A program made the translations under genes and the position numbers. From an uncultured Lachnospiraceae bacterium (GTDB lineage Bacteria; Bacillota; Clostridia; Lachnospirales; Lachnospiraceae), in assembly GCA_934320845.1 (NCBI GenBank), contig CAKRFU010000003.1, positions 127,192-191,191 of the forward strand: a DNA stretch of 64,000 bases, in the 5' to 3' direction. The notes under the pieces were generated by a model. It worked only from the letters and a program-made list of their open reading frames with translations. It had not been told where the DNA came from and ran no database searches. Below, one piece after another: positions 27,001-36,389 of this stretch. Numbering within the stretch: position 1 is the first letter of the stretch; each line of letters begins with the position of its first letter.

Positions 27001-27640
27001 TGACGGTTGGGCTTACGATATCGGTTTCGGTGGTCTTGACCATGTACTTGCTTCAGGCGAGAATGTAAACGTAATGGTATTCGATACAGAGATGTACTCT
27101 AATACAGGTGGACAGGCTTCTAAGGCTTCAAACATCGGTGAAGTTTGCCAGTTCGCTGCAGCCGGAAAAGAAATCGGTAAGAAGAGTCTTGCTGAAATCG
27201 CTATGAGTTATGGTTATGTATATGTTGCTCAGATAGCACTTGGTGCTAACCCTGCACAGGCTGTTAAGGCTATCGCAGAGGCTGAGGCTTATCCAGGACC
27301 ATCACTCATCATCGGATATGCACCTTGTGAGCTCCACGGAATCGCTAAGGGTGGTATGAACCACTGCCAGGATGAGATGAAGAAAGCTGTTAAGGCTGGT
27401 TATTGGAACCTCTTCTCATTCAACCCTGCAAACAAAGCAGATGGTAAGAATCCATTTACATTCACTTCAGAGAAGGGTGTAAGCTTCGATGATTACCAGG
27501 CATTCCTTAACAACGAGGCTCGTTATACTCGTCTTGTTAAGCCATTCCCAGAGCGTGCTGAGAGACTTTTCAAGGAATCTGAGGAAGCTGCTAAGGCTCG
27601 TTATGAGCACTTACAGAAATTAGTTGAGCTTTACAAATAA
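24077..27640 (+). CDS. nifJ: Pyruvate:ferredoxin (flavodoxin) oxidoreductase
   Basis: A 1187-residue single-chain PFOR that oxidises pyruvate to acetyl-CoA and CO2 and reduces ferredoxin, central to fermentation. Domain I starts [28 protein letters not shown] in pieces that bind pyruvate. Two [4Fe-4S] sites are in the ferredoxin-like domain: [11 protein letters not shown] near residue 697 and [13 protein letters not shown] near 752. The proximal cluster cysteines are in [12 protein letters not shown], and thiamine diphosphate is held by [16 protein letters not shown] near residue 976 with MYSNTGGQ. Codon use is strongly biased compared with its neighbours, as for a highly expressed gene. Strong GGAGG ribosome site and isolated transcription unit. 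Confidence 0.97.
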   Translation: [1187 protein letters not shown]

Positions 27641-27710
27641 TTATAAATTTATATAATTTAAATATTGTTTGATATATCATATTGATATAAAGCGTTGACG
27701 AATATATAGA

Positions 27711-27742
27711 GGCGCCGCATCGTTTAGATGCGGCGCCTTTTT
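27711..27742 (+). terminator. GC-rich terminator of nifJ
   Basis: GGCGCCGCAT (27711-27720) pairs perfectly with ATGCGGCGCC (27728-27737) with a 7-base loop and five T. The rest of 27641-27847 is A+T-rich with nothing else. Confidence 0.93.
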
Positions 27743-27847
27743 GAGATGTGCTATCGGGGATGTATGTTAGTAAAATATCAAAGATTTATTTGTAAAAACT
27801 AATTTCCTATGCTAAAATAGCAACCATTAAAAAAGGAGTGACCTACG

Positions 27848-28757
27848 ATGCCATATAAAAAAATACTAAAACTCTGTTCCATCGTCCTTCCATCCATAGC
27901 CGCCATTGCGCTTCTTATCTTACTTATAACAGTATCACACACAGAGGATATATCCGTTACCGGGACAAGAAGCAATTCCGGCTTTATGGAAATGAAAGAA
28001 GTGACGGAAACAGAGTTTGCAAGGGAAGATGCCCCAATCGGGGTGCAAAAGACAGCAGATGCAGATTGCAAAATTAGACCGTGAACTTGCACAGAAAGAC
28101 AGAGAACTAGCAAAGTCAGAAAGACAGGTCGCACAGCAGAACCGTGAGCTTGCCGAAAAGGAGCACAGACTCACCGACAGCCGTATAAAAGTGATGATGA
28201 GCCAGATACGTTCCCACTTCATTTTTAATGTGCTTGCGACCATAAGCACCTATTGTAAGATTGATCCGAAAATGGCAGACAAGGCACTCGTCTGTTTCTC
28301 ACGATATCTGCGTAGAAATATCCATATCATAGAGGTAGATGGACTGATTGATTTTTCTTCTGAGTTGGAGCAGCTTGAGGATTATGTAACACTTGAACAG
28401 TTGCGATTTGCAGAGGAGATAACCTTTGAAAAAAAGATTGAGACAAGCAGCTTTAAAATCCCTCCGCTTACCGTACAGCCGATTGTAGAAAATGCAATCA
28501 AGCATGGTCTTGTAGAACATGGAAAGAGTGGCACAGTCTTTTTACATACAGAGAAAAAAGAAAATAATATAGTGATTACTGTAGCAGACAATGGCGTGGG
28601 ATTTACACCGGGAATGTTAGCGAAAACAGAATCAGTCGGCATCAAAAATGTACGTTACCGTTTGGAAAATATGACAGGTGGAACATTAAATATTGAGAGC
28701 GAGCCGGGAAGAGGAACAACAGTTACAATACAGATACTGCAGAAAAGAGTGTACTAA
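27848..28757 (+). pseudogene. LytS-type sensor histidine kinase, sensor deleted and frameshifted
   Basis: An initial frame (27848-28084) encodes a membrane segment (LPSIAAIALLILLITV) and the start of an extracytoplasmic domain, then ends. An overlapping frame (from 28017, shifted) carries a coiled coil (IAKLDRELAQKDRELAK) and an intact kinase core to 28757: the His box in SQIRSHFIFNVLATIS, PLTVQPIVENAIKHG, VADNGVGF and GRGTTVTI. In relatives a large sensor with several membrane spans joins the two pieces, so most of it is missing. The kinase half could still be made as a soluble protein from ATG 28017 or later, but lacks a clear ribosome site. The stop is followed without gap by the response regulator. 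Confidence 0.7.
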
Positions 28758-29780
28758 ATGAATGTAATTTATGTAGATGATGAAAAATTGCAGCTTACAA
28801 ACTTTCGTCTGACCGTAGAGGAAATGAAAATTATAGACAGTCTTGAAACATTTGGGGAAGGGGAGAAAGCACTTGCATGGGCAGAAAAACATCCGGTAGA
28901 TGTTGCATTTCTTGATATAGAAATGCGTGGCATGAATGGAATAGAACTTGCCAGACACTTAAAGGCGATAGACGAAAATATACAGGTAGTTTTTGTGACA
29001 GCATATGAGCAGTACGCACTGGAAGCCTACGGGGTGGACGCTATCGGTTACCTGTTAAAACCGTATCTGAGTGAGGACATCGAAAAGCATTTAAAGAGGG
29101 CAGGCTGTTTCAGGAAAATACCTAAAAAAGAAATCCAGATACACACCATGCCGGAATTTTCCGTATCAGTAAATGGAAAACCAATATTGCTTGGGCGTAA
29201 TAAACCGGAGGAACTATTTGCACTCCTGGTTGACAGGGGAGAATCAGGACTGTTTGCGGATAAATCACATTATAATGGACTTAAAATTGCAGAAAATGCG
29301 ACTGCATATATTTATATCCCGGAAGGAACGACACTGACAGTTTATGGTCAGGATGGTGCAAATGCCACAAATGGTGGCGATGCAACAGAAGGAGAATTTG
29401 AATTTAGAACTGAGGAGATAAAAGGAGTTACATATAGCACTGCTTACGTCAAATCAGATGCAACGTCAGGGACAGCAGGGAGTGGAGCAAAAGGAGGCGG
29501 TGCTGCCATTTATGTGGCAGCCAGCGCAAAGCTTGTTCTGTTTTGGGGAGGAACTTTAAAAGCCACAGGTGGTAAAGGTGGAAATGCCGGAGCTGGAGGT
29601 TTAGGAGGTGCTAGCCAGTATTATATTATTACATGGTATGCCGACAATGGAAGCAAAGTTAATGGAGTTACAACCTATAAGTCAAATGACAATTGGGAAG
29701 ATAGTACTGTATCAGGAACTTGTACAATAAATAATGGTAAAATTGCAAGAGGTTTAATAGCCGCTTCAGGTGGAGCCTGA
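28758..29780 (+). pseudogene. Response regulator fused in frame to a glycine-rich surface protein
   Basis: Residues 1-120 form a normal receiver domain (VIYVDDEKLQLTNF, FLDIEMRGMNG, YLLKPYLS). The linker then enters what looks like the DNA-binding or SARP-like domain of such regulators (FSVSVNGKPILLGRNKPEEL, ALLVDRGESGL), which breaks off at about base 29260. Directly in frame follows a piece of an exported protein: ENATAYIYIPEGTTLTVYG and a glycine-rich run (SGAKGGGAAIYVAASAK). It stops at TGA 29778-29780 inside the glycine run. A deletion that removed the end of the regulator and the start of the surface gene explains this. The product would be cytoplasmic and probably inert, though the receiver is intact. 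Confidence 0.75.
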
Positions 29781-31778
29781 GGAGCCGGAGGAGCAGGCGG
29801 CACCGGTGGAGATTCTGGTTTTATAGAAATGAAAAACTATGGATACAATGCTTGCACTGCAAACAGCGGAAAGACCGGAGCAAATGGTACGGATTCCTCT
29901 GATTCAGTAAAAATTTTGGATAGCAGTAAGTATCCATATAATACAATTACTTTCACAGGAGCAAAATCTTCTGAACAGACAGTAAATTATTATCTTACAC
30001 AGACAGATAGCATTACAGCCCCGGCTTATGATGAGAGCAAACGTGCAGCTAATCAGATATTTACAGGCTGGAAAGTGACAACTACAGCAACCAAACTGCT
30101 GGATGCGTTTGGAGAGAGCAGTTCGGTAAGTACACTTACCGGAACTGGTGTAGAAAACTACGATATCACAATCGCATCAGAGGTAAACGCTTCGATTGAG
30201 AAGCTTACAGCAGAGTTTACCTGGAAGAATACTGAACTGATTTATAACGGCACAGAGCAGGCTCCGACAGCAGAACTAAATGGTATTCTGGCTGCAGATA
30301 AAGAGAGCTGCAAGGTGACTGTCACAGGTGGACAGACTGATTCTAATGCAAAGACTAATACAGAGTCTTATACGGCAACAGCAAGTATTGATAACGCAAA
30401 TTATGAATTAAAAAATACAACAGTAACTTTTACGATTGCACAGAAGTCTATAAAGGATGCAGTAATCAATCTTACACCGGGTGATGTACTTCACACAGGA
30501 GCAGAATTTACACAGACGGTAGATTCAGTCAAATTAGACGGTGTGGCACTGAGAGCTTCTGATTATGAAGCCGCAGACAGCAGTATATTCAATGCGACTG
30601 ACTTTGGTGTTTATACAATTACCTTAAATGGTACTGGAAACTATAAAGATTCCGTTTCTAAGGAATGGAGAATCAAGGATGAGAATCCGCCGACAGGAGA
30701 GATTTCCATTGCAGAAAATAAGTGGAATTCTTTCTGGAATGGCGTGACATTTGGTCATTTCTTCAAGGAAACACAGAAAGTTACAATCAATGCAAGTGAT
30801 GAGGGAAGCGGTGTAGACAAGGTTTATTATTATAATTCCAATGTGATTTTATCACTGGATGAGGTCAAGGTACTTGCAGATGGCGAATGGAAAACGATTA
30901 AAAATGGCGGCAGCTACAATCTTGATGCTGACAAAGTAACTGTCAATGGAAATAAGACTGCTCTTACAGATGGTAAGTATATTATTAAGGCAGATACTGG
31001 CGAGGATGCTTCTGAACAGCAGAAATATACAATTTTAGCAGAAGACAAAGCAGGCAATAAAACAGAGCTTACAATAACACTTAGAAAATCCCATAATGAA
31101 GTCCCATATGAAGATGTTAAAGCAACCTGTACAAAAGATGGACATACAGGTGGAAGCTATTGTTCAGCCTGCGGTGAGGTGATTCAGGCTTCCAAAAATA
31201 CTGATGCTTTAGGTCATAGAATGCCTGTTGACTGGACTGTAGAAAAAGAAGCAACAGCAGGTGAGGAAGGACTGCGGTCAAAGACATGTGAAAGAGAAGG
31301 CTGTGGTTATAAGATGTATCAGAATATTCCGGTTACGGGAGCAAGTGATATTGGAAGTCTTGACAAGTACGCTGAGGTTGCGCCGGATGCACTTGTTAAA
31401 AAAGCACTTTTTGATAATAAAAAGTCCGATATTCTTTCAGGTGACAGTAATATATTTACATCCGTTCAGAAAGAACAGATTAAAAATGGTGGTGTTAATG
31501 CAAAGGTTTGGATTGAGATTTCAAAAACGGATGAGACAAAGATTTCAGCAGAGAATAAATTAGAAGTTCAGAAAAAAGCGGAGGCTTCTGTAGGAAGCGG
31601 TGCAAAAGTAAGCTACTTTGATGCGGATCTTTTCAGTCAGTTTGAAAATGGTGCTAAAACAAAGATAACTGATGCAGGAGTTAAGGTGAAAGTTAAGATA
31701 ACGATTTCTGATGCGCTGTTCAGTAAAACCGACAGAGAAACCATCGGTAAAAGATCAGTCAGGTTTAAGTGGAGGTGA
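29781..31778 (+). pseudogene. Surface protein, middle part (after in-frame stop)
   Basis: The frame of the upstream fusion continues directly after the TGA with GAGGAGGTGGDSGFIEMK, so the stop arose by one change (GGA to TGA) in a Gly-coding run. The rest looks like a large exported protein: MBG-like beta domains (LIYNGTEQAPTAEL, YTATASIDNANYEL), an Ig-like segment (EDKAGNKTELTI) and a paired-Cys module (CTKDGHTGGSYCSACGEV then CEREGCGYKMYQN). The frame then runs out at 31778 with an unrelated end, RSVRFKWR, because of a shift near 31740-31778. The first ATG (29829) has no signal peptide, so the fragment cannot be exported as is. Confidence 0.75.
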
Positions 31779-32352
31779 AGTATCAAAACTTAAACTCCCT
31801 ATCTTCCTTGCAAAAGGAAAAGGCGGAGACAGGAAGATACTCATTTCATGGGCTTCATATAAGGGAGCAGACGGTTATGACTGCTACTGGTCATACTGTA
31901 ACGGAAAACAGAACTTTAAGAAGTTTGCCGGAGTAAAAGCATCAAAATACCGTGTAACTCATAAAAACTTAAAGAACAACAGAGAGTACAAATATTTTGT
32001 AGCTGCTTACAAGATGGTAGACGGAAAGAAAGTTTACATAGCAAAGTCAAATCAGATTCATGTAGCAATGAAAAATGATAAAAAGACGAATGCTAAAAAA
32101 GTTACGGTAAATAAGACAAGTGTCACACTCAAAGCAGGAAAGACATTTGTTATAAAGAGCAGTACAAAACTTGAAAACGCCAAGAAAAAACAGCTTCTTC
32201 ATGCAAAAGAGTACAGATACTATACGTCTAACAAAGAGGTGGCTTATGTATCGAAGAAGGGTAAGGTAAAAGCTGTTAAAAAGGGTAAATGTGTTATTTA
32301 TATCCTTGCAAATAATGGTGTTTACAGGAAGATAAAGATAGTTGTAAAGTAA
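31711..32352 (+). pseudogene. Surface protein, C-terminal part (frameshifted)
   Basis: In the next frame the end of the same protein is readable: a fibronectin type III-like domain (KILISWASYKGADGYDCYW, REYKYFVAAYKMVDGKKVY) and a group 2 bacterial Ig-like domain (KKVTVNKTSVTLKAGKTF, VAYVSKKGKVKAVKKGKC), ending IKIVVK. There is no LPxTG or other anchor. It overlaps the preceding fragment by 68 bases, which locates the frameshift. No ribosome site precedes ATG 31711, so it is unlikely to be made alone. Confidence 0.75.
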
Positions 32353-32388
32353 AGCATTAAAAGTAAATTTTAGTATTATTAACAGACA

Positions 32389-32428
32389 AGCCCCATCAGG
32401 CAGTATTTATGCTGGTGGGGCTTTTTTT
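32389..32428 (+). terminator. Terminator after the surface-protein remnant
   Basis: AGCCCCATCAG (32389-32399) pairs with CTGGTGGGGCT (32412-32422) with one G-U-type mismatch, and seven T follow. It shows that the decayed locus kept its original end. Confidence 0.88.
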
Positions 32429-32467
32429 GATGGAATAGGAAATTGCTGTAATGTAGTGGTGTACCAA

Positions 32468-32521
32468 CAAGAATTTCTTCGAAATTCTTGCTAGGGCAAA
32501 GCGCTGGCTTTGCCCTTTTTT
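32468..32521 (+). terminator. Double hairpin with second terminator
   Basis: CAAGAATTTC (32468-32477) with GAAATTCTTG (32481-32490) form a perfect 10-bp stem with 3-base loop, directly followed by AGGGCAAAGC (32493-32502) and GCTTTGCCCT (32507-32516) with a GCTG loop and T-run. The first stem is unusual so close to a terminator. Nothing else is visible between 32353 and 32684. Confidence 0.75.
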
Positions 32522-32684
32522 ACAGAGCAATAATAATTTATGACAGTCACTACTGCTAGGTTTTGCATGAATTATAATCAGCAAATCTGCATACAGCTAT
32601 TTGTAAAGTATAAGATATGTAATGCTAAAAATATAAAACAGCAATAGCAATGAGTATAAAAAGTTGTATTGGAGGGCAGATATT

Positions 32685-34058
32685 TTGCAAACGGATGTAG
32701 TCAGAAAAAAGCAGTTTGATATAAAAGATAATGTTAAATTTAATAGGAATGTTTTTAAAAGCAGGGATTTTGTATCTAAAAATATATTTATAATTATTAT
32801 GGTTTTGGGATGTATGATGGGTTCATTTTCACATACTGCATTTTCTTCAATGCTAGAAAATATAATGAAAGAATTTAATCTGTCAGCGTCAAAGTCGCAG
32901 CTGATGACAGCAGTATATTCCATGACAATAGGTGTCACTACGATATTATCTGTATTTTTAACTAAATATTTTGACAAGAAAAAATTGTTTTTCAGTTCAA
33001 TGCTTATCTTTGGTTTTGGCATTATATTATCTGCTGTAAGTGTAAATTATGGACTTGTAATAATAGGAAGAGTTTTTCAGGCTTTAGGCAGTGGAGTGGT
33101 TCTCATATTGTCTCAGGTTATTTTGCTGAGTGCATATTCAAAAGAAAAAACAGGAGTTGTGATGGGAATATATGGATTTCTTTTAAATCTTTCCTCTGCC
33201 GCAGCACCTGTTGTCACATTATTGCTTGTAAAAAATATGCCTTGGCAGTTTATTATGTGGGGAATATGTGTGGGAGTTATTGTTATACTTGGCATACAGA
33301 TATGGTTATATGTTTTAGAAAAAAGAAAATGTGAAAAAGAATGGAAAAAGAAAGAAAAAAAACAGGAAACAAAAGAAAGTATAATAGAAGCCTGTAAAAG
33401 ATTTAAAAAGTTTGATTTTATTTCGTTTGTGTTAAGTGGTGCAGCAGTCGTATTGTTTATGGCCGGTTTTACAGCGTTTAAAGGAATAAAAAACAGCAGC
33501 AGTAGTATGGTTAAAAGCATTTTGTATGTTTTAACAGGTGTTGTATTTATGGCTGTTTTTATAGTGAGACAAAAGCAAAAAAAGAAACCATATATAAATC
33601 TAAAATTATTTAAAAACAGGCATTTCTTGATTGTCGTTATATCAAGTATTATTATTTATGCTGTTATGATGGGGACAGCGGTGTGGTTTCCTGTCTATAT
33701 AAAAAGAATTGCCGAGGCGGATATGGAGAGAGTTGGAATAATAATGCTTCCGGGGGCATTGTCAATGGCATTAGCCAGCGCATTAGGCGGCTGGCTTTAT
33801 CAGAAGTACGGAATCAGGCTCATATATTCAATAAGTATATGTTCTTTTATTTTAGCAGTCCTTACAAGAAATATTGTCCCACTGTGGATATTGTTTGTGC
33901 TTCGCTCCATCGGTATAGGAATAATAATGATGTCAATGGTTGCATGGGGAATGAAAGACATTGAAAAAGATAAATATTCAGATGGGACAGCCATTATATG
34001 CAGTTTACGAACAGTGGCAGGAGCTTTCGGAACAGCACTTGCGGCTATGTTGATGTAA
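32685..34058 (+). CDS. MFS transporter (drug-exporter type), probably shortened
   Basis: A membrane transporter of about 457 residues with 12-13 hydrophobic segments, including the family motif region FDKKKLFFSSML and FQALGSGVVL; a charged loop (KRKCEKEWKKKEKKQ) separates the halves. The length and order resemble the 14-span DHA2 exporters, but the frame stops at AAMLM inside what would be span 13, so the last span or two are missing. The start TTG 32685 is chosen because GGAGGG is eight bases upstream, whereas ATG 32664 lies before that ribosome site. Substrate unknown. The stop codon lies within a perfect hairpin. Confidence 0.8.
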   Translation: MQTDVVRKKQFDIKDNVKFNRNVFKSRDFVSKNIFIIIMVLGCMMGSFSHTAFSSMLENIMKEFNLSASKSQLMTAVYSMTIGVTTILSVFLTKYFDKKKLFFSSMLIFGFGIILSAVSVNYGLVIIGRVFQALGSGVVLILSQVILLSAYSKEKTGVVMGIYGFLLNLSSAAAPVVTLLLVKNMPWQFIMWGICVGVIVILGIQIWLYVLEKRKCEKEWKKKEKKQETKESIIEACKRFKKFDFISFVLSGAAVVLFMAGFTAFKGIKNSSSSMVKSILYVLTGVVFMAVFIVRQKQKKKPYINLKLFKNRHFLIVVISSIIIYAVMMGTAVWFPVYIKRIAEADMERVGIIMLPGALSMALASALGGWLYQKYGIRLIYSISICSFILAVLTRNIVPLWILFVLRSIGIGIIMMSMVAWGMKDIEKDKYSDGTAIICSLRTVAGAFGTALAAMLM

Positions 34059-34107
34059 CATAGCCGATATTTATCACAAGTAATGACTATTGCATGCAAT
34101 AGTCATT
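34043..34107. terminator. Two perfect palindromes between convergent MFS and tmcAL genes
   Basis: GGCTATGTT (34043-34051) pairs with AACATAGCC (34057-34065) around the MFS stop codon. Then the 26 bases 34082-34107 form a loopless perfect palindrome (AATGACTATTGCA and its complement) that overlaps the tmcAL stop. Neither has a T-run of note, so termination is possible but not classical. Confidence 0.5.
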
Positions 34108-35473
34108 GCATATATATTCCGACACGGTATTCATCAGGAATTCTATCATTCATGCAATGTCTATATAATTCAGAGGCAAAAAGGTCATATTTAAACATTT
34201 TATTAAGACCGTCAGTAAAAGTGCCGTCAGTTTTTTTGAAGCCATTTTCCTCAAAAAGCAGATCCGAAAACTTTTCAAAAGTGCGGGATGCATTTGCTAC
34301 TTTGGTTATAACAGGAATATCGGTTATATTTCTAAGCAGTTGGCTTTTATTTTTATTCATTCCCAAAAGTCTTGCATACAATAGCTTTTTTTGTGTGTAA
34401 AGAGATGAAGCAAAATCTTTGACGTCAGTGTCTTTTATATCAAGAAGAATATGTGTTAGTGCACGGGTTATTCTTGTATGGGTGTACTGTTTTGTTTTCA
34501 GAATATCAGCAAAGTTTTCAAAATCTTTAAATTCAGACAATTTATTGTAAATTCTTTCTGAGAGGTCAGACGAAACATCACTGAATATGTCGAGTGTGCA
34601 GCCGCAATTTTTAAGAGATAGCAGCTTGTAATACATCATGTCGTTTATAAGCATATTATTTGCAGGAAAACGGTCAGGATTATCTGCTAAAGTCTCATAA
34701 ACTTCCTCAGGAAGATGCGGATAAATATTTTCCAATTTCTTTTGTTTGAATTTATGTGACATAGTTAAAGAGTTGTCATTTTTAGTTTCATTTTCGACTG
34801 ATGGCAAAAAAGCATTTCTTATAGCTGAAGCAGAACTTAAAGGTGGCAGGGAGATGGAACTGTCGGTATCTGTGCCAAGAGAAGTTGAATGGTATCCTGC
34901 ATCCATGCGTTTTATAGTTATGGGTTTTATATTGCTTTTTAAACTGTTAAGTGCTTTGACATACTCTATTGCAAGGATATTATTCGGCTGCTTTAGAAGT
35001 TTTGTTATGCTTTCCTTTTCGTTTGGAAACATTGCTGTTATAAATTTTTCTCTGGCAGCAGGAAAGGAAAGACCTGATTTTAAATATTTATCAATAACAT
35101 CAAAATAATTTTCGTCATTTAAAGTGAGAGCAATTTTGTTTATAAGTTCAAGAGAACCCTCCTCACTTCCAAAACATATTTCGTCGACAAATCCCAGAGA
35201 ATCGAGAAGTGCTACTGAGCCTAAGGCAAAATTCTGGGCACTGGCACAGGCAAAAACGGAAGGAATTTCAAATACAAAATCAGCACCACATTTTATTGCC
35301 ATTTGTGTGCGGAGATATTTATCCGTCCATGCCATGCCACCGCGCTGCACGAAATTGCCACTCATGACAATGACAATATTGTCTGCATGTGTCTGTTTTT
35401 TTATCTGCTCAATCTGGTATTTATGACCATTGTGAAATGGATTGTATTCGGCAACTATTCCTACTGTTTTCAA
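34103..35473 (-). CDS. tmcAL: tRNA(Met) cytidine acetate ligase TmcAL (YlbM family)
   Basis: TmcAL acetylates the wobble cytidine of elongator tRNA-Met with acetate and ATP. TVGIVAEYNPFHNGHKYQIE carries the nucleotidyltransferase HxGH-type motif (FHNGH), and MSGNFVQRGGMAWTDK and LGSVALLDSLGFVDEICFGSE are typical of the family. The total of 456 residues is slightly longer than the Bacillus protein. The start is TTG 35473, preceded at seven bases by AAAAGGAGAG; the ATG nine codons earlier overlaps that site. Confidence 0.9.
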   Translation of the reverse strand: MKTVGIVAEYNPFHNGHKYQIEQIKKQTHADNIVIVMSGNFVQRGGMAWTDKYLRTQMAIKCGADFVFEIPSVFACASAQNFALGSVALLDSLGFVDEICFGSEEGSLELINKIALTLNDENYFDVIDKYLKSGLSFPAAREKFITAMFPNEKESITKLLKQPNNILAIEYVKALNSLKSNIKPITIKRMDAGYHSTSLGTDTDSSISLPPLSSASAIRNAFLPSVENETKNDNSLTMSHKFKQKKLENIYPHLPEEVYETLADNPDRFPANNMLINDMMYYKLLSLKNCGCTLDIFSDVSSDLSERIYNKLSEFKDFENFADILKTKQYTHTRITRALTHILLDIKDTDVKDFASSLYTQKKLLYARLLGMNKNKSQLLRNITDIPVITKVANASRTFEKFSDLLFEENGFKKTDGTFTDGLNKMFKYDLFASELYRHCMNDRIPDEYRVGIYMQ

Positions 35474-35657
35474 TGTTAATCTCTCCTTTTTAAGTGACAA
35501 TTTATTTGCTGAAATTATAATTGCATTTATTGTGTGCTAATAAGTTTATCATAATTCGTAAAAGTAATAAATATGTAAGAAAAAATTAAAGTGTTTGTTA
35601 AAGTTAGTGTGATATAATTTTTAAAAATAAAAATTAAGAATTGGAGGAATAAAGATT

Positions 35658-36245
35658 ATGAAAAATTTAAAAAAGTTTTTAGCTGTTTTACTTGTGGCAG
35701 CGATGATGACAGGATTTAGCGGCAGCGTATGCAGAGCAAAAACTAAGTCAGATGTATATGGTGATTTGGTAAAGCAGTTAAAGAAGAAAGAACAGTTTGC
35801 TGACGGAGTATATACAGCAAAAATTCATGATGCTTCAGGCAATGATATTTTGCTGGTGACAGATGCAGTATGTAAAGTAGAGGGACAAAATGCAATATGG
35901 GCGGATGTATATCAGAATGTAAATGGAAAGGCAGAGCTTATAACAACGATTGTTTCGACAGGTTCAGGATATCCAATCTGCAAAAAAGGTAATTATATTT
36001 TAAGCGGATTTCATCATAAAAGCATGCGTTATAAGATAACAAGTGACAGCACAATTATGGAACAGATAAATGGTTTATATTTGAATAAAAAATATTGTAC
36101 ATACACAAAGAATAAAATAAAAGACGGAAAAATGACTCAGTTAAAAAGAAAAAAGGTAAAAGCAAAAACAGCAGAAAAAATGGATTATTATGTTGATAGA
36201 AAAGGAAATATGAGAGGAAAACCGATAAAATTTTCAAGAAAATAG
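35658..36245 (+). CDS. Secreted small basic protein of unknown function
   Basis: 195 residues with a signal peptide (KKFLAVLLVAAMMTGFSG, cleavage likely near CRAKT). The mature part has about equal acidic and basic stretches and ends in a lysine-rich tail (KRKKVKAKTAEK, KPIKFSRK). I recognise no domain. It has its own promoter-like TATAAT at 35613 or so and AATTGGAGG as ribosome site. Neighbours give no hint. Confidence 0.75.
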   Translation: MKNLKKFLAVLLVAAMMTGFSGSVCRAKTKSDVYGDLVKQLKKKEQFADGVYTAKIHDASGNDILLVTDAVCKVEGQNAIWADVYQNVNGKAELITTIVSTGSGYPICKKGNYILSGFHHKSMRYKITSDSTIMEQINGLYLNKKYCTYTKNKIKDGKMTQLKRKKVKAKTAEKMDYYVDRKGNMRGKPIKFSRK

Positions 36246-36389
36246 GGTATGAAAATTCAAAGTAAGGTGAGTTTTTAAGCTGTGTGTCAGAGTATTGTAA
36301 AACATATGCTTTTCAGCTATAATTATTTTTGATGAATACGAGTAGACAGTTGTGAAAAAACTGCTCAGAAATGAGGATTACAGATTGTT

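Noticed and set aside
29778..29780. TGA as selenocysteine codon in the surface protein
   Set aside because: It lies in a Gly-Ala repeat where a single base change from GGA explains it, no SECIS-like stem follows at the right distance, and the protein family is not a redox enzyme.
32468..32516. Paired hairpins as terminal inverted repeats of an insertion sequence
   Set aside because: No transposase or remnant lies between or beside them, and the second is a normal terminator.
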